From contig JAULYE010000174.1 of assembly GCA_032118015.1 (NCBI GenBank), forward strand, positions 1-41,924: a DNA stretch of 41,924 bases. The letters are read 5' to 3'. The position numbers and the translations under genes were made by a program. The notes under the pieces are model-generated. The model was given only the letters and a program-made list of their open reading frames with translations, searched no databases and was not told the DNA's origin. This DNA is from Casp-actino8 sp032118015 (GTDB lineage Bacteria > Actinomycetota > Acidimicrobiia > Acidimicrobiales > Ilumatobacteraceae). The stretch's first letter is position 1. The number at the start of each line of letters is the position of its first letter. Positions 8,336 to 16,554 of the stretch are shown piece after piece.

Positions 8336-9376
8336 GTGACGAGTGGGGTTGACGGCGACGCTACAGCGGGTTCTCTCCCGTCTGCCTCGCCTGTTGTCGC
8401 CGATCCATCGGCGGTCGACGACCACACACCGACCGAACAACGAGGCGTCGATCCGACACGCGTGTTCCAAAGTCCGTCCGGATCCATTCGACGAGTCCAC
8501 CGGACGTACTGGTGGAAGGAAGCCCTGATCATGGGGATCTTCTACGTCGTGTATTCGTGGAGCCGCAACATGTTCGGCTCAGCGCAACTTGCCTCTGATG
8601 GAGTGCCTGAGCAGGCCTTCCACAACGCCGAAAAACTCATTCGCATCCAAAAGGCTCTCGGCTTGTTTCACGAGGAATCGATTCAGGACTGGTTCTTGCC
8701 GTATCGCGGTTTCATCCAGTTCTGGAACACGTTCTACGGCACGGCACATTTCGCCGTCACCCTTGGAGTCTTTTGGATCTTGTTCGTCAAGCGCAAGAAC
8801 GTCTTTCCTCAGTGGCGAAACACCCTTGCGATCACGACAGCACTGGGCATCGTCGGTTTCTCACTGTTTCCCGTCATGCCGCCGCGACTTCTCGACGCTC
8901 CGTGCCCTGCACAAGAACTCGGAAGTTACGGCGGGGCATGCATCCCGAGCGAATTGCGCAATGCCGGACCCGACGGCATTCGCGGCACGGAAGACGACCG
9001 ATCGTTCGGTTTCGTCGACACACTGCCCGAGTACGGGGCGGGGTTGTGGACTTTCGATTCAGAGGCCATGAAGTCGATCTCCAATCAGTACGCGGCGATG
9101 CCGAGTATGCACATCGGGTGGAGCAGCTGGTGTGCCTTCGCTGTATGGCCGCTCCTGAAACGCAGATGGACGAAAGCAGCAGCACTTCTGTATCCGGCCT
9201 TGACATTGTTCTGCATTGTCGTGACCGGCAACCACTACTGGATCGATGGGCTCGGGGGCCAACTGGCGCTTGCCATCGGTGCCTACTTCGGGTGGGAGAT
9301 CCACCGCCAGAACCAGCGGAGACTCGACAGGCGTTTCCTACGCCGACATCCCGACGCAACACTGAGAACAAGCTGA
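8336..9376 (+). CDS. PAP2-superfamily membrane protein (inositolphosphotransferase-like, PAP2_3)
   Basis: A 346-residue membrane protein with a polar N-terminal 60 residues and about five to six hydrophobic helices. The lipid phosphatase/transferase motifs are PSMH (256-259) in the AMPSMHIGWSSW block and GNHYWID (298-304), with H300 and D304 as the catalytic pair. The HYWIDGLGG form and the overall length fit the PAP2_3 subgroup, which includes fungal inositol phosphorylceramide synthases as well as many unstudied bacterial proteins; a plain phosphatidate or prenyl-phosphate phosphatase is equally possible. A 45-residue loop rich in Asp and Gly (185-230) separates helices. GTG 8336 is preferred because of the -10 element 6 nt upstream. 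Transcribed ahead of dxs but probably separately. Confidence 0.85.
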   Translation: MTSGVDGDATAGSLPSASPVVADPSAVDDHTPTEQRGVDPTRVFQSPSGSIRRVHRTYWWKEALIMGIFYVVYSWSRNMFGSAQLASDGVPEQAFHNAEKLIRIQKALGLFHEESIQDWFLPYRGFIQFWNTFYGTAHFAVTLGVFWILFVKRKNVFPQWRNTLAITTALGIVGFSLFPVMPPRLLDAPCPAQELGSYGGACIPSELRNAGPDGIRGTEDDRSFGFVDTLPEYGAGLWTFDSEAMKSISNQYAAMPSMHIGWSSWCAFAVWPLLKRRWTKAAALLYPALTLFCIVVTGNHYWIDGLGGQLALAIGAYFGWEIHRQNQRRLDRRFLRRHPDATLRTS

Positions 9377-9455
9377 GCCACGTGCCGTGACGTTGTGGCA
9401 CCAGCACTTCGTGTCAAACGCCACCTGGCAAGGTCCGGCCGACCAGCATCAGCCG

Positions 9456-9477
9456 CAGGTGAGGCCACCTGTAGCGT
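9456..9477 (+). promoter_or_regulatory. inverted repeat next to the dxs -10 element, possible operator
   Basis: CAGGTG-AGGC-CACCTG (9456-9471) is a 6-4-6 inverted repeat that abuts TAGCGT (9472-9477), a TANNNT -10 candidate 10 nt before the dxs ATG. A further CCACCTGG copy lies at 9421-9428. A repeat in the -35/-10 spacer is where a repressor would bind. The predicted leader would be only about four bases. This is pattern-based only. Confidence 0.3.
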
Positions 9478-9487
9478 TGAGGACGTC

Positions 9488-11413
9488 ATGAACCTCGAGT
9501 CGATCCGCAACCCTGACGACCTTCGTGGCCTCTCGTATCAAGAACTGGACGACCTCGCCGGTGAGATCAGAGACTTCATCGTCCAAGCCGTCGCATCCAA
9601 CAGTGGACATCTCGGCTCCAACCTCGGAGCAGTCGAGCTCACTCTTGCGATTCATCGAGTCTTCGAATCCCCGACAGACGCCATCTTGTGGGACACCGGA
9701 CATCAGGCATACGTCCACAAGATCGTCACGGGCCGTGCCGAGGGATTCCAGCGTCTGAGACAGGCTGACGGTCTGTCGGGATACCCGAGCCGCGAAGAGA
9801 GCAAGCACGACTTCATCGAGAACAGTCATGCCTCGACAGTTCTGTCGTATGCCTACGGTCTTGCAGTTGCCCGAGACCAAGGGGCGAACGATCACCGTCA
9901 CATCGTTGCCATCATCGGAGATGGATCGATGACGGGTGGGATGGCCTATGAAGCACTGAACAATCTCGGCCATAGCCGGCAACGAGTGGTCGTTGTCCTC
10001 AATGACAATGGACGCAGTTACGCCCCGACGATTTCCAATCTCACACAGTCGTCCTCTGCGGTGCTCGACCAGCGAACTCCCCTTCCGGACCGCATCACCG
10101 AGAAGCTTTCGATCGGGTTGACCCGTATCCGAATGAATCCGCTGTACGTTCAGCGTCAGCGCAAGATCGAATCCTGGCTGCAGAACCTCCCCGTCGTAGG
10201 CCAACAGGCCGAAAAGGGCATGGATGCGGTCAAAGCTGCTGTTCGTGAGTTCTTGCAGCCGCCATCGTTCTTCGAAGCACTCGGTGTGCGCTATGTCGGT
10301 CCTGTCGACGGCCATGACATTCACGAGCTCGAATCCGCTCTGCGCAATGCCGAGGAGTTGTCATCAGAAGGCCCGATCGTCGTTCACGTCCTGACACAAA
10401 AGGGCAAGGGATACTCACCAGCCGAGGACGATGACGAAAAACATCTCCACGATACACCCGTCTTCGATCCTGCTGTCGGGCCGCCCAAAGCCGTACCCAC
10501 CGGGTACACCCAAGCTTTTGCAGACACCGTCGTCAAGTTGGCCGAAGAAAACGAGCGCATCGTTGCCATCACTGCTGCCATGCCAGGACCGACCGGATTG
10601 CTGCCCTTCCAAGATCGCTTCCCCAATCGATTCTTCGACGTCGGAATCGCTGAGCAGCATGCTGTGACCGGTGCGGCAGGAATGGCGATGGGTGGTCTGC
10701 GTCCGATCGTGGCGTTGTATTCGACATTCATGTCTCGAGCCTGGGATCAAGTCGTGTACGACGTGGCATTGCATCGGCTGCCGGTGATCTTTTGTCTCGA
10801 CAGAGCGGGCATCACAGGCGATGACGGGCCGAGTCATCACGGTGTCTACGACATGGCATTGCTCACCAAAGTCCCCGGTATGCGCGTCCTTGCACCTTCG
10901 AGCGCCCAAGAACTGCAGCAGATGCTGGCCGATGCGGTGACCATTGTCGAGAGTGGGCCGATCGCCATTCGTTATCCGAAAGGTGCCGCTCGCCAAGTCG
11001 ATGCCGATGATGTCGGATCAGGTCTCGCCGCTCGCAAACTGCGAACCGGGGGTACGCAACTCGCGATTCTGGCCGTGGGCAAGATGGTCGCTGCTGCGTT
11101 GGCGGCTGCTGAACGTCTCGCCGAACGTGGTGTCGATGCCACCGTTTGGGATGTTCGGTCATGCGCACCTCTCGACCAGGAGATGATCCGCGACGCAGTT
11201 CGCCATCAGCGAATCATTACGGTCGAGGACGGAATCGCAGATGGTGGGGTCGGGTCGTCGATGGCAGCGGAGATCCATGCCATCGACCCTCAATGTTGTG
11301 TCGATGTGCTCGGCGTGCCGACCAAGTTCATTCCCCACGCGAAACCGGACCGGGTTCTGGCTCACATCGGTCTCGACGCGGACGGTATTGTGCGCGCCTG
11401 GGAACGTCGCTGA
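9488..11413 (+). CDS. dxs: 1-deoxy-D-xylulose-5-phosphate synthase
   Basis: TPP-dependent enzyme joining pyruvate and glyceraldehyde-3-phosphate in the first step of the MEP isoprenoid pathway; the product also feeds thiamine and pyridoxal synthesis. The 641-residue protein shows H41 in SGHLGSNLG, H72 in WDTGHQAYVHKI, the TPP/Mg motif GDGSMTGG at 144-151 ending at NDNG (172-175), and the second-half block DRAGITGDDGPSHHGVYD. Length is normal. An in-frame start at 9395 would add 31 residues without conservation; ATG 9488 with GAGG upstream is used. hisN follows after 6 bp, so the two are probably one operon. Confidence 0.97.
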   Translation: MNLESIRNPDDLRGLSYQELDDLAGEIRDFIVQAVASNSGHLGSNLGAVELTLAIHRVFESPTDAILWDTGHQAYVHKIVTGRAEGFQRLRQADGLSGYPSREESKHDFIENSHASTVLSYAYGLAVARDQGANDHRHIVAIIGDGSMTGGMAYEALNNLGHSRQRVVVVLNDNGRSYAPTISNLTQSSSAVLDQRTPLPDRITEKLSIGLTRIRMNPLYVQRQRKIESWLQNLPVVGQQAEKGMDAVKAAVREFLQPPSFFEALGVRYVGPVDGHDIHELESALRNAEELSSEGPIVVHVLTQKGKGYSPAEDDDEKHLHDTPVFDPAVGPPKAVPTGYTQAFADTVVKLAEENERIVAITAAMPGPTGLLPFQDRFPNRFFDVGIAEQHAVTGAAGMAMGGLRPIVALYSTFMSRAWDQVVYDVALHRLPVIFCLDRAGITGDDGPSHHGVYDMALLTKVPGMRVLAPSSAQELQQMLADAVTIVESGPIAIRYPKGAARQVDADDVGSGLAARKLRTGGTQLAILAVGKMVAAALAAAERLAERGVDATVWDVRSCAPLDQEMIRDAVRHQRIITVEDGIADGGVGSSMAAEIHAIDPQCCVDVLGVPTKFIPHAKPDRVLAHIGLDADGIVRAWERR

Positions 11414-11419
11414 TGAACC

Positions 11420-12220
11420 ATGAACGTTGATCCGAACGACCTCGAACTCGCACTGCACCTCGCAGACGTCGCAGACGAGATCACGAGTGCCTATTTCGAT
11501 CGACGCAACTTCACGTCGTCGCGCAAAGCCGATCTGACCGAGGTGACGCAAGCCGATCAAGAGACCGAGAACGCTCTTCAGGCCCTAATCGTGGAGCAGC
11601 GTCCACATCATGGGTTCTACGGTGAGGAATACGGTGAAGCCGGAGTTGTCGGGTCGTCGCTGACGTGGGTCGTCGATCCCATCGACGGGACATCCAACTT
11701 CACGCGCGGCGTTCCCGTGTGGGCAACATTGATCGCTCTCGTGGATCTCACCCATGGTCCGATTCTCGGAGTGGTATCGGCTCCAGCCCTCCACCGTCGA
11801 TGGTGGGCTAGCCGAGGAACGGGCGCCTTCGTCAACGGCCGGTCGATCACCGCATCCGAGACGGCATCGTTGTCCGAGGCCCAAATCAGCATCACGTTCA
11901 ATCGAGGTTGGGACGATCTCGGTTCGACGGAAGCACTCATGGCTCTTCAGCGTCAGTGCTACCGGTCCCGAGGCTTCGGCGATTTTTGGCAACACATGTT
12001 GGTGGCAGAAGGGGCGATCGATATCGCAGTCGATGCCATCGGGCTTGCCCCCTACGACAACGCTGCAATCCAAGCCATCGTCGAAGAAGCCGGTGGGCGA
12101 CACACCGATCGCTTCGGCCATCGGGATTACACCCAGAATTCAGCAATTTCGTCCAATGGCAAACTGCATGACCGCGTGATCGCTGCAATCGGCAGCACCA
12201 CTGCTCCGTCTCGCTCCTGA
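11420..12220 (+). CDS. hisN: inositol-monophosphatase-family phosphatase, probably histidinol-phosphatase HisN
   Basis: A 266-residue Mg-dependent phosphatase. Metal-binding residues seen are the EE pair in GFYGEEYG (69-70), the DPIDGTSNF motif (D86, D89) and D213 in APYDNAA. The block GFGDFWQHMLVAEGAIDIAVD near 185-205 resembles actinobacterial HisN, which removes phosphate from L-histidinol phosphate, rather than SuhB-type inositol monophosphatase. Inositol-phosphate activity cannot be excluded, and the window also holds an inositol-3-phosphate synthase at 36941. It starts 6 bp after dxs. No histidine genes adjoin it. Confidence 0.8.
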   Translation: MNVDPNDLELALHLADVADEITSAYFDRRNFTSSRKADLTEVTQADQETENALQALIVEQRPHHGFYGEEYGEAGVVGSSLTWVVDPIDGTSNFTRGVPVWATLIALVDLTHGPILGVVSAPALHRRWWASRGTGAFVNGRSITASETASLSEAQISITFNRGWDDLGSTEALMALQRQCYRSRGFGDFWQHMLVAEGAIDIAVDAIGLAPYDNAAIQAIVEEAGGRHTDRFGHRDYTQNSAISSNGKLHDRVIAAIGSTTAPSRS

Positions 12221-12298
12221 AGATCCGTTTTCGCCCGGATTTCACGCACTGAGAGCTGTCACCGAACGGGCGATCCATTTCGCCGACGACGTGAACAG

Positions 12299-12304
12299 TA
12301 TTCT
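12299..12304 (+). promoter_or_regulatory. -10 element for the amidohydrolase gene
   Basis: TATTCT is followed by exactly 6 nt and then the GTG at 12311, so transcription should start at the start codon. It lies in the 90-bp gap after hisN. No -35 consensus is clear. Confidence 0.5.
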
Positions 12305-12310
12305 GGACAC

Positions 12311-14032
12311 GTGGTCGATCTCGTCATCCGGCATGCTCATCTCGTCGATGGTTCAGGCGCCCCCGCACGTCACGCTGACATCGTCGTCGACAATGGGCGG
12401 ATCATCGAGGTCGGCGAACCCGGATCTGCTTCGACTGCTGCTGGCCGTGTGGTGAATGCAGATGGACGTCTCGTGACCCCCGGATTCGTAGACATCCACA
12501 CTCACTACGACGCGCAGGTCTCCTGGGATGCCTACCTCACTCCGAGTTCCTGGCATGGCGTCACGACAGCAGTCATGGGCAATTGCGGCGTCGGGTTCGC
12601 TCCGGCCCATCCCGAGCGACACGAGTGGCTGATCGAACTCATGGAAGGTGTCGAAGACATACCTGGTTCAGCCATGACTGATGGCATCGATTGGCAGTGG
12701 GAAAGTTTCCCCGAATACCTCGATGCAGTTGACAGTCGTCGCTATGTGATCGACATCGGAACTCAGATCGCACACGGACCACTGCGCGCGTACGTCATGG
12801 GACAAAGAGGCGCCGACAACGAACCTGCTACCGATGAAGACTGTCGGGCGATGGCCGATCTCGTGGCCGAAGCACTGACCTGTGGGGCCCTCGGCTTTTC
12901 CACGAGTCGCACCCCGCTCCACCGCTCCAAGAGCGGCGACCTCGTTCCCGGAACGAATGCCGATGCAAGCGAACTCTTCGCGATTGCACAGGCCCTTGCA
13001 TCTGTCGGCCACGGCAACTTCCAGTTCTCTCCCGAACATGTGCGTGTACCCGTCGAAGAATGGCCATGGATGCGCGAACTCGCCCGACGGTCCGGTCGGC
13101 CGGTCAGTGTCAATCTCAACCAAACGGATCAGTCACCAGACCTCTGGCGCACGGTGCTGTCCCAGATCTCCCAAGCTCAAGCCGATGGCTTACCCATCTA
13201 CTCACAGGTTGCAGGACGATCGATCGGCATCTTGTACGGACTTCACGGAAGCGTGCACCCGCTCTTGTTCCATCCGGCGTATCTCGAGATTGCTCACCTG
13301 GCGATGCCCGAACAGATCAGCGCTTTGGCAGAACCTGTCCGGCGGAATCGGATCATCAGCCAGATTCCCGACGACGGCGGGCTGTTCCAGCGAATCGTTC
13401 TCGACAAGGCTGACGGCATGTGGCTCGTCGAAGGAGCTTCAATCGATTACGAACCGCATCGTGAAGACTCGATCGGTGCTCGTGCAGACCGCACAGGCAC
13501 TCCGATCATGGAAGTCATCCTCGATCACCTGCTACGCGACAACGGCCAGGGTCTGATCTACGCACCATTCTTCAATTACTCCTATGGCGACCTTTCGATG
13601 ACCTATGAATCCCATCGGCATCCGTTCACACGACTCGGACTGTCCGATGCTGGAGCTCACTGCGGGGCGATCTGCGACGGAGGCATGCCGACGTTCATGC
13701 TCACCCACTGGGTTCGTGATCGAACACGCGGACCGCGTTTCGATCTCGAATTCATGGTGCACAGGCAGACACGTCAGACTGCGGAATTCTACGGACTGCA
13801 CGACCGCGGTCTCGTTGCGCCTGGTATGCGCGCAGACCTGAACATCATCGATTTCGATGGGCTCGGTTTCGAAACACCTCGCATGGTGTTCGATCTTCCC
13901 GGCAATGCTCGCAGGCTCGTACAAAAGGCCCGAGGGTACGAGGCCACGTTCGTCGCCGGCGTGCAAACAGTCGACGACGACGAGTTCACAGGAGAGCTAC
14001 CGGGCCGACTCGTTCGTGGCCCACAAAAGTGA
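12311..14032 (+). CDS. N-acyl-D-amino-acid deacylase-type amidohydrolase
   Basis: A 573-residue member of the amidohydrolase superfamily, D-aminoacylase branch. The N-terminal beta sandwich leads into GFVDIHTHYDAQ with the metal ligands H63 and H65; C92 in MGNCGVGFAP matches the cysteine ligand of D-aminoacylases; a late DAGAHCGAICDGG block provides the catalytic aspartate; and the C-terminal RADLNIIDFD returns to the sandwich. Such enzymes hydrolyse N-acyl-D-amino acids or related amides; annotated homologues vary in substrate, so the exact one is unknown. No signal peptide, so cytosolic. Starts with GTG and has no neighbour gene of obvious shared function. Confidence 0.85.
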   Translation: MVDLVIRHAHLVDGSGAPARHADIVVDNGRIIEVGEPGSASTAAGRVVNADGRLVTPGFVDIHTHYDAQVSWDAYLTPSSWHGVTTAVMGNCGVGFAPAHPERHEWLIELMEGVEDIPGSAMTDGIDWQWESFPEYLDAVDSRRYVIDIGTQIAHGPLRAYVMGQRGADNEPATDEDCRAMADLVAEALTCGALGFSTSRTPLHRSKSGDLVPGTNADASELFAIAQALASVGHGNFQFSPEHVRVPVEEWPWMRELARRSGRPVSVNLNQTDQSPDLWRTVLSQISQAQADGLPIYSQVAGRSIGILYGLHGSVHPLLFHPAYLEIAHLAMPEQISALAEPVRRNRIISQIPDDGGLFQRIVLDKADGMWLVEGASIDYEPHREDSIGARADRTGTPIMEVILDHLLRDNGQGLIYAPFFNYSYGDLSMTYESHRHPFTRLGLSDAGAHCGAICDGGMPTFMLTHWVRDRTRGPRFDLEFMVHRQTRQTAEFYGLHDRGLVAPGMRADLNIIDFDGLGFETPRMVFDLPGNARRLVQKARGYEATFVAGVQTVDDDEFTGELPGRLVRGPQK

Positions 14033-14060
14033 CAGACCTCTCGACCCGGTTGGGACCGAC

Positions 14061-14687
14061 TCAGTTGAAGAATGGATTCTCGCCAGTGGCGTGATCGGTC
14101 AGGTCCCGGACTCGCTGAATGCCCGGGACCTTTTCCACCAGCGTGGTTTGGACACCTTCGAGCATGGTCATCCGACTCATGGAGCATCCATGACAGCCGC
14201 CTCCCATGGTCAAATACGCAGTCCCCTCTTCATCGTGTCCCACATAGGTGACGAAGCCACCATGGGCGGCGAGAGCAGGATTCACGTCGACTGCGATGAC
14301 GGATTCGACTTCTGCTGAAATCTCGTCTCCAGATATGAGGCCCTCTACGACTGGGGTAAGCGGTTTGTTCTGGTTGCGAATGACAAGACCGGCACTCGAC
14401 GAGAAGTCGAGAATTGCTCCCTCGAGGAGTTCGATGTCTTTGGCGGGGATGATCACCTTCAGACCCGAATGGGTCCTGACTTCGTCGGTGAACGCAGCCT
14501 TGCGGAACTCGTCCAGAGCCAAGTCGTAGCGGAAATCCTCACCGGGTCCGCTCACGATCTCCAATCGCAAACCCAGAGAGGCCGCATCTTCTTCGGCATC
14601 GCGCAACTTGAGCAACTCTTCGAGAGCAGCTTCGGTGATCGTGATGATCGTCGCAGTCGAGGTATTTTCAGGTGCCAGAGGACTCAT
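14061..14687 (-). CDS. nfuA: NfuA-type Fe-S cluster carrier
   Basis: A 208-residue protein with the two-domain NfuA layout. Residues 12-105 form a degenerate A-type (HesB/IscA-like) domain without cysteines, and residues 120-208 form a NifU-type domain with the cluster-binding GGGCHGCSMS (C165, C168). NfuA dimers bind a [4Fe-4S] cluster between the two CxxC motifs and deliver it to apo-enzymes; candidates in this window are MoaA, IlvD and the oxidoreductase at 38343. A TTG start 9 nt further upstream is possible, but ATG 14687 lies 7 nt after TATCTT and is preferred. The gene converges on the amidohydrolase and stands alone rather than in a suf operon. Confidence 0.92.
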   Translation of the reverse strand: MSPLAPENTSTATIITITEAALEELLKLRDAEEDAASLGLRLEIVSGPGEDFRYDLALDEFRKAAFTDEVRTHSGLKVIIPAKDIELLEGAILDFSSSAGLVIRNQNKPLTPVVEGLISGDEISAEVESVIAVDVNPALAAHGGFVTYVGHDEEGTAYLTMGGGCHGCSMSRMTMLEGVQTTLVEKVPGIQRVRDLTDHATGENPFFN

Positions 14688-14694
14688 GGAGATC

Positions 14695-14700
14695 AAGATA
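14695..14700 (-). promoter_or_regulatory. -10 element for nfuA
   Basis: TATCTT on the minus strand is followed by 7 nt and the ATG at 14687, consistent with a leaderless or one-base-leader transcript and deciding against the TTG start at 14696, which would lie inside the element. Confidence 0.5.
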
Positions 14701-14774
14701 CCGCTAGCCCTTCATCGAAGGTTCGTCGTGCTCTGCGAAATCCGACATGCTTTCGTGCCCTCCTGACACATCGG

Positions 14775-15563
14775 TCAGCGAGAGCCTCCACCATCGCATT
14801 CGATGCGCTGGCCTGTGACATACCCCGCCCCTTCTCCGACGAGCCAGAGAACGACATCGGCGACATCTCGCGGCTGGCACACTCGCCCGAAAGGAGAGGC
14901 GGCGTCGAGACTACGCAGATCCTCCATGGCCCTGTCGCCCGTCATCGCCCGAGCCAGACGAAGACCCATGTCAGTCTCGACGAGTCCGGGGGCCACGATG
15001 TTGACATGGATTCCGTACTGCCGTTCCTCTTTGGCCAGAGTCAGAGCCAGGGCTTCCATCGCAGCTTTGCCCATGTTGTACGGCGCACCATTGGCTCCCA
15101 TGTGGGTGGTGGCGACCGATGACACCATGACGATGTCACCACGTGACTGAGATCGCATCGATGGCAGCACACATTTCGCCAAGTAGTGAGGTCCGATCGC
15201 ATGAGTCGTGATCAAGCCAATGACCTCTTCGGGTTCTGTCTCGGCTACCGGTCGCCCCTTCGATGCAACACCTGCGTTGCACACCAGGATGTCGATGAAA
15301 CCGAAGTCGCTTTCGACTGCTGCAACCATTCGAGCCACGGAATCAGGATCGTCGACTGTGCCTTCGTAGGCCCGAGCGTCACCGCCGGCAGCGCAGATTG
15401 CCTCGACTGTCGTTTCAGCTGCCTCTCGATCCCGTCGGTAGTTGATTGCAACCCGGGCTCCGTTCTCGGCGAGCAGCTCACTGATCGCCCTGCCGATCCC
15501 CCGACCTCCGCCAGAGACGAGCGCAACGCGACCAGCCAATGCACCTCCGTGGGTACTTTCCAT
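14775..15563 (-). CDS. short-chain dehydrogenase/reductase (FabG-like)
   Basis: A 262-residue classical SDR. The nucleotide-binding SGGGRGIG is at 17-24, the CNAG motif at 95-98, the catalytic serine in VSSVAT (148-149) and YNMGK (Y162, K166) as the active pair, with APGLVETDM and the C-terminal GQRIECDGG typical of the family. The closest characterised group is 3-oxoacyl-ACP reductase, but many SDRs share this pattern and the substrate is not predictable; no fatty-acid genes adjoin it. The ATG at 15563 is preceded by AGAGG and AGGGA, so this gene has a conventional leader, unlike several neighbours. Its upstream region is shared with the thiamine operon promoter. Confidence 0.88.
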   Translation of the reverse strand: MESTHGGALAGRVALVSGGGRGIGRAISELLAENGARVAINYRRDREAAETTVEAICAAGGDARAYEGTVDDPDSVARMVAAVESDFGFIDILVCNAGVASKGRPVAETEPEEVIGLITTHAIGPHYLAKCVLPSMRSQSRGDIVMVSSVATTHMGANGAPYNMGKAAMEALALTLAKEERQYGIHVNIVAPGLVETDMGLRLARAMTGDRAMEDLRSLDAASPFGRVCQPRDVADVVLWLVGEGAGYVTGQRIECDGGGSR

Positions 15564-15712
15564 GTTCTTTCCCTACCTCTCACCCAATACTCGTCCTCTG
15601 GAATCGAGCTTCCCGCACGACATCGCAACAGGCTGCATCGTCAAAAGAAATCTTTACCCGTGGGCATTTCCGAACACGCATCGTCACGAGCACGATTCAG
15701 GATCGCGAACTC

Positions 15713-15718
15713 TAGAGT
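15713..15718 (+). promoter_or_regulatory. -10 element of the thiamine operon
   Basis: TAGAGT places transcription start near 15725, right at the 5' edge of the TPP riboswitch. No good -35 match is seen. The remaining part of the 250-bp gap (15564-15710) holds the SDR leader on the minus strand and nothing else that can be supported. Confidence 0.45.
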
Positions 15719-15723
15719 GTTGA

Positions 15724-15813
15724 AAACGGGGAGCTCACGGGACAGTGGGCTGAGAGGGCGTCTGCCGATGCCGACCCGAGAACCTGATCTGGGTAATGCC
15801 AGCGGAGGGAAAT
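15724..15813 (+). promoter_or_regulatory. TPP riboswitch (THI element) with embedded ribosome-binding site
   Basis: Conserved blocks appear in order: GGGGAGC (from 15728), CTGAGAGGG (15750-15758), GACCCGAGAACCTGAT (15773-15788) and CTGGGTAATGCCAGCGGAGG (15789-15808). These are the signature sequences of the thiamine pyrophosphate aptamer. The only Shine-Dalgarno for the next gene, GGAGGG at 15804-15809, lies inside the conserved 3' strand of the aptamer and 4 nt from the ATG at 15814. Ligand binding should therefore hide the ribosome-binding site directly. No terminator hairpin follows, so control is most likely at translation. Confidence 0.95.
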
Positions 15814-16554
15814 ATGGGTACACCCGCATCCGAGCATGCTCTTCATGAACACATGCCCGACGAACATGCCATCGTGATCATCGGAGGTCATCCTCCCGAC
15901 CCCAGAGTGCTGGGGGAACTGCCCCTCACACGAGAAGTGATCTGCGCAGACTCTGGCCTCGACCATGCGCTTCGTCTCGGCCTCGTTCCGACGACTGTGA
16001 TCGGTGACATGGACTCCGTCGATCGACTCAGCCTCGCAACTGCTCATGCGGCGGGGTGCTCGATCATCGAACACCCTCCCTACAAAGATGCCACCGATAC
16101 CGAACTCGCACTCGCCCACGCTGTCGCGCTGGGTCACCGGCATGTCACTCTCCTGTGGGGCGGCGGCGATCGTATCGACCATGTACTCGGTGTCATTGCA
16201 GCGCTCGCTCATCCAAGCCTCGCTCACTTGGATGGACTCAGAGCTTGGGTCGCTGAGGACCGTATCGACATCGTCCACTCGGGTAGCGAACTGATCATCG
16301 ACCACGAACCTCGAACTGTTCTCAGCCTGATTCCGATTGGGTCTCGACAAGCAGTCGTCACAACACGCGGATTGCAGTGGGAACTCAACGGTTCCCAGTT
16401 GTCCGCCGATTCCGCACGCGGGCTCAGCAATGTTGTCGTGGACACTCCCTGTTCGATTCGCTCCGACGACGGCGTCACCGCTGTCGTCACTCCAGGTCTG
16501 CTCACCATTCACACCCGACGAACTTGTGCAGTGAGTACCCCAGGAGAGAAATGA
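15814..16554 (+). CDS. thiN: thiamine pyrophosphokinase
   Basis: Converts thiamine and ATP to thiamine pyrophosphate. The 246-residue protein has the TPK catalytic blocks GDMDSVD at 64-70 and DATDTELAL at 92-100, then a GGGDRIDHVLG motif, and a C-terminal thiamine-binding beta region ending near TPGLLTIHT. Start at ATG 15814 is dictated by the riboswitch Shine-Dalgarno four bases upstream; a frame extending to 15796 would begin inside the aptamer. The stop overlaps the thiB start (ATGA). Being first in an operon with a thiamine importer means imported thiamine would be converted directly to the cofactor. The symbol follows Bacillus usage. Confidence 0.92.
   Translation: MGTPASEHALHEHMPDEHAIVIIGGHPPDPRVLGELPLTREVICADSGLDHALRLGLVPTTVIGDMDSVDRLSLATAHAAGCSIIEHPPYKDATDTELALAHAVALGHRHVTLLWGGGDRIDHVLGVIAALAHPSLAHLDGLRAWVAEDRIDIVHSGSELIIDHEPRTVLSLIPIGSRQAVVTTRGLQWELNGSQLSADSARGLSNVVVDTPCSIRSDDGVTAVVTPGLLTIHTRRTCAVSTPGEK

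Noticed and set aside
9449..10324. A 291-codon minus-strand frame opposite dxs.
   Set aside because: Antisense shadow; no family features, and dxs covers it.
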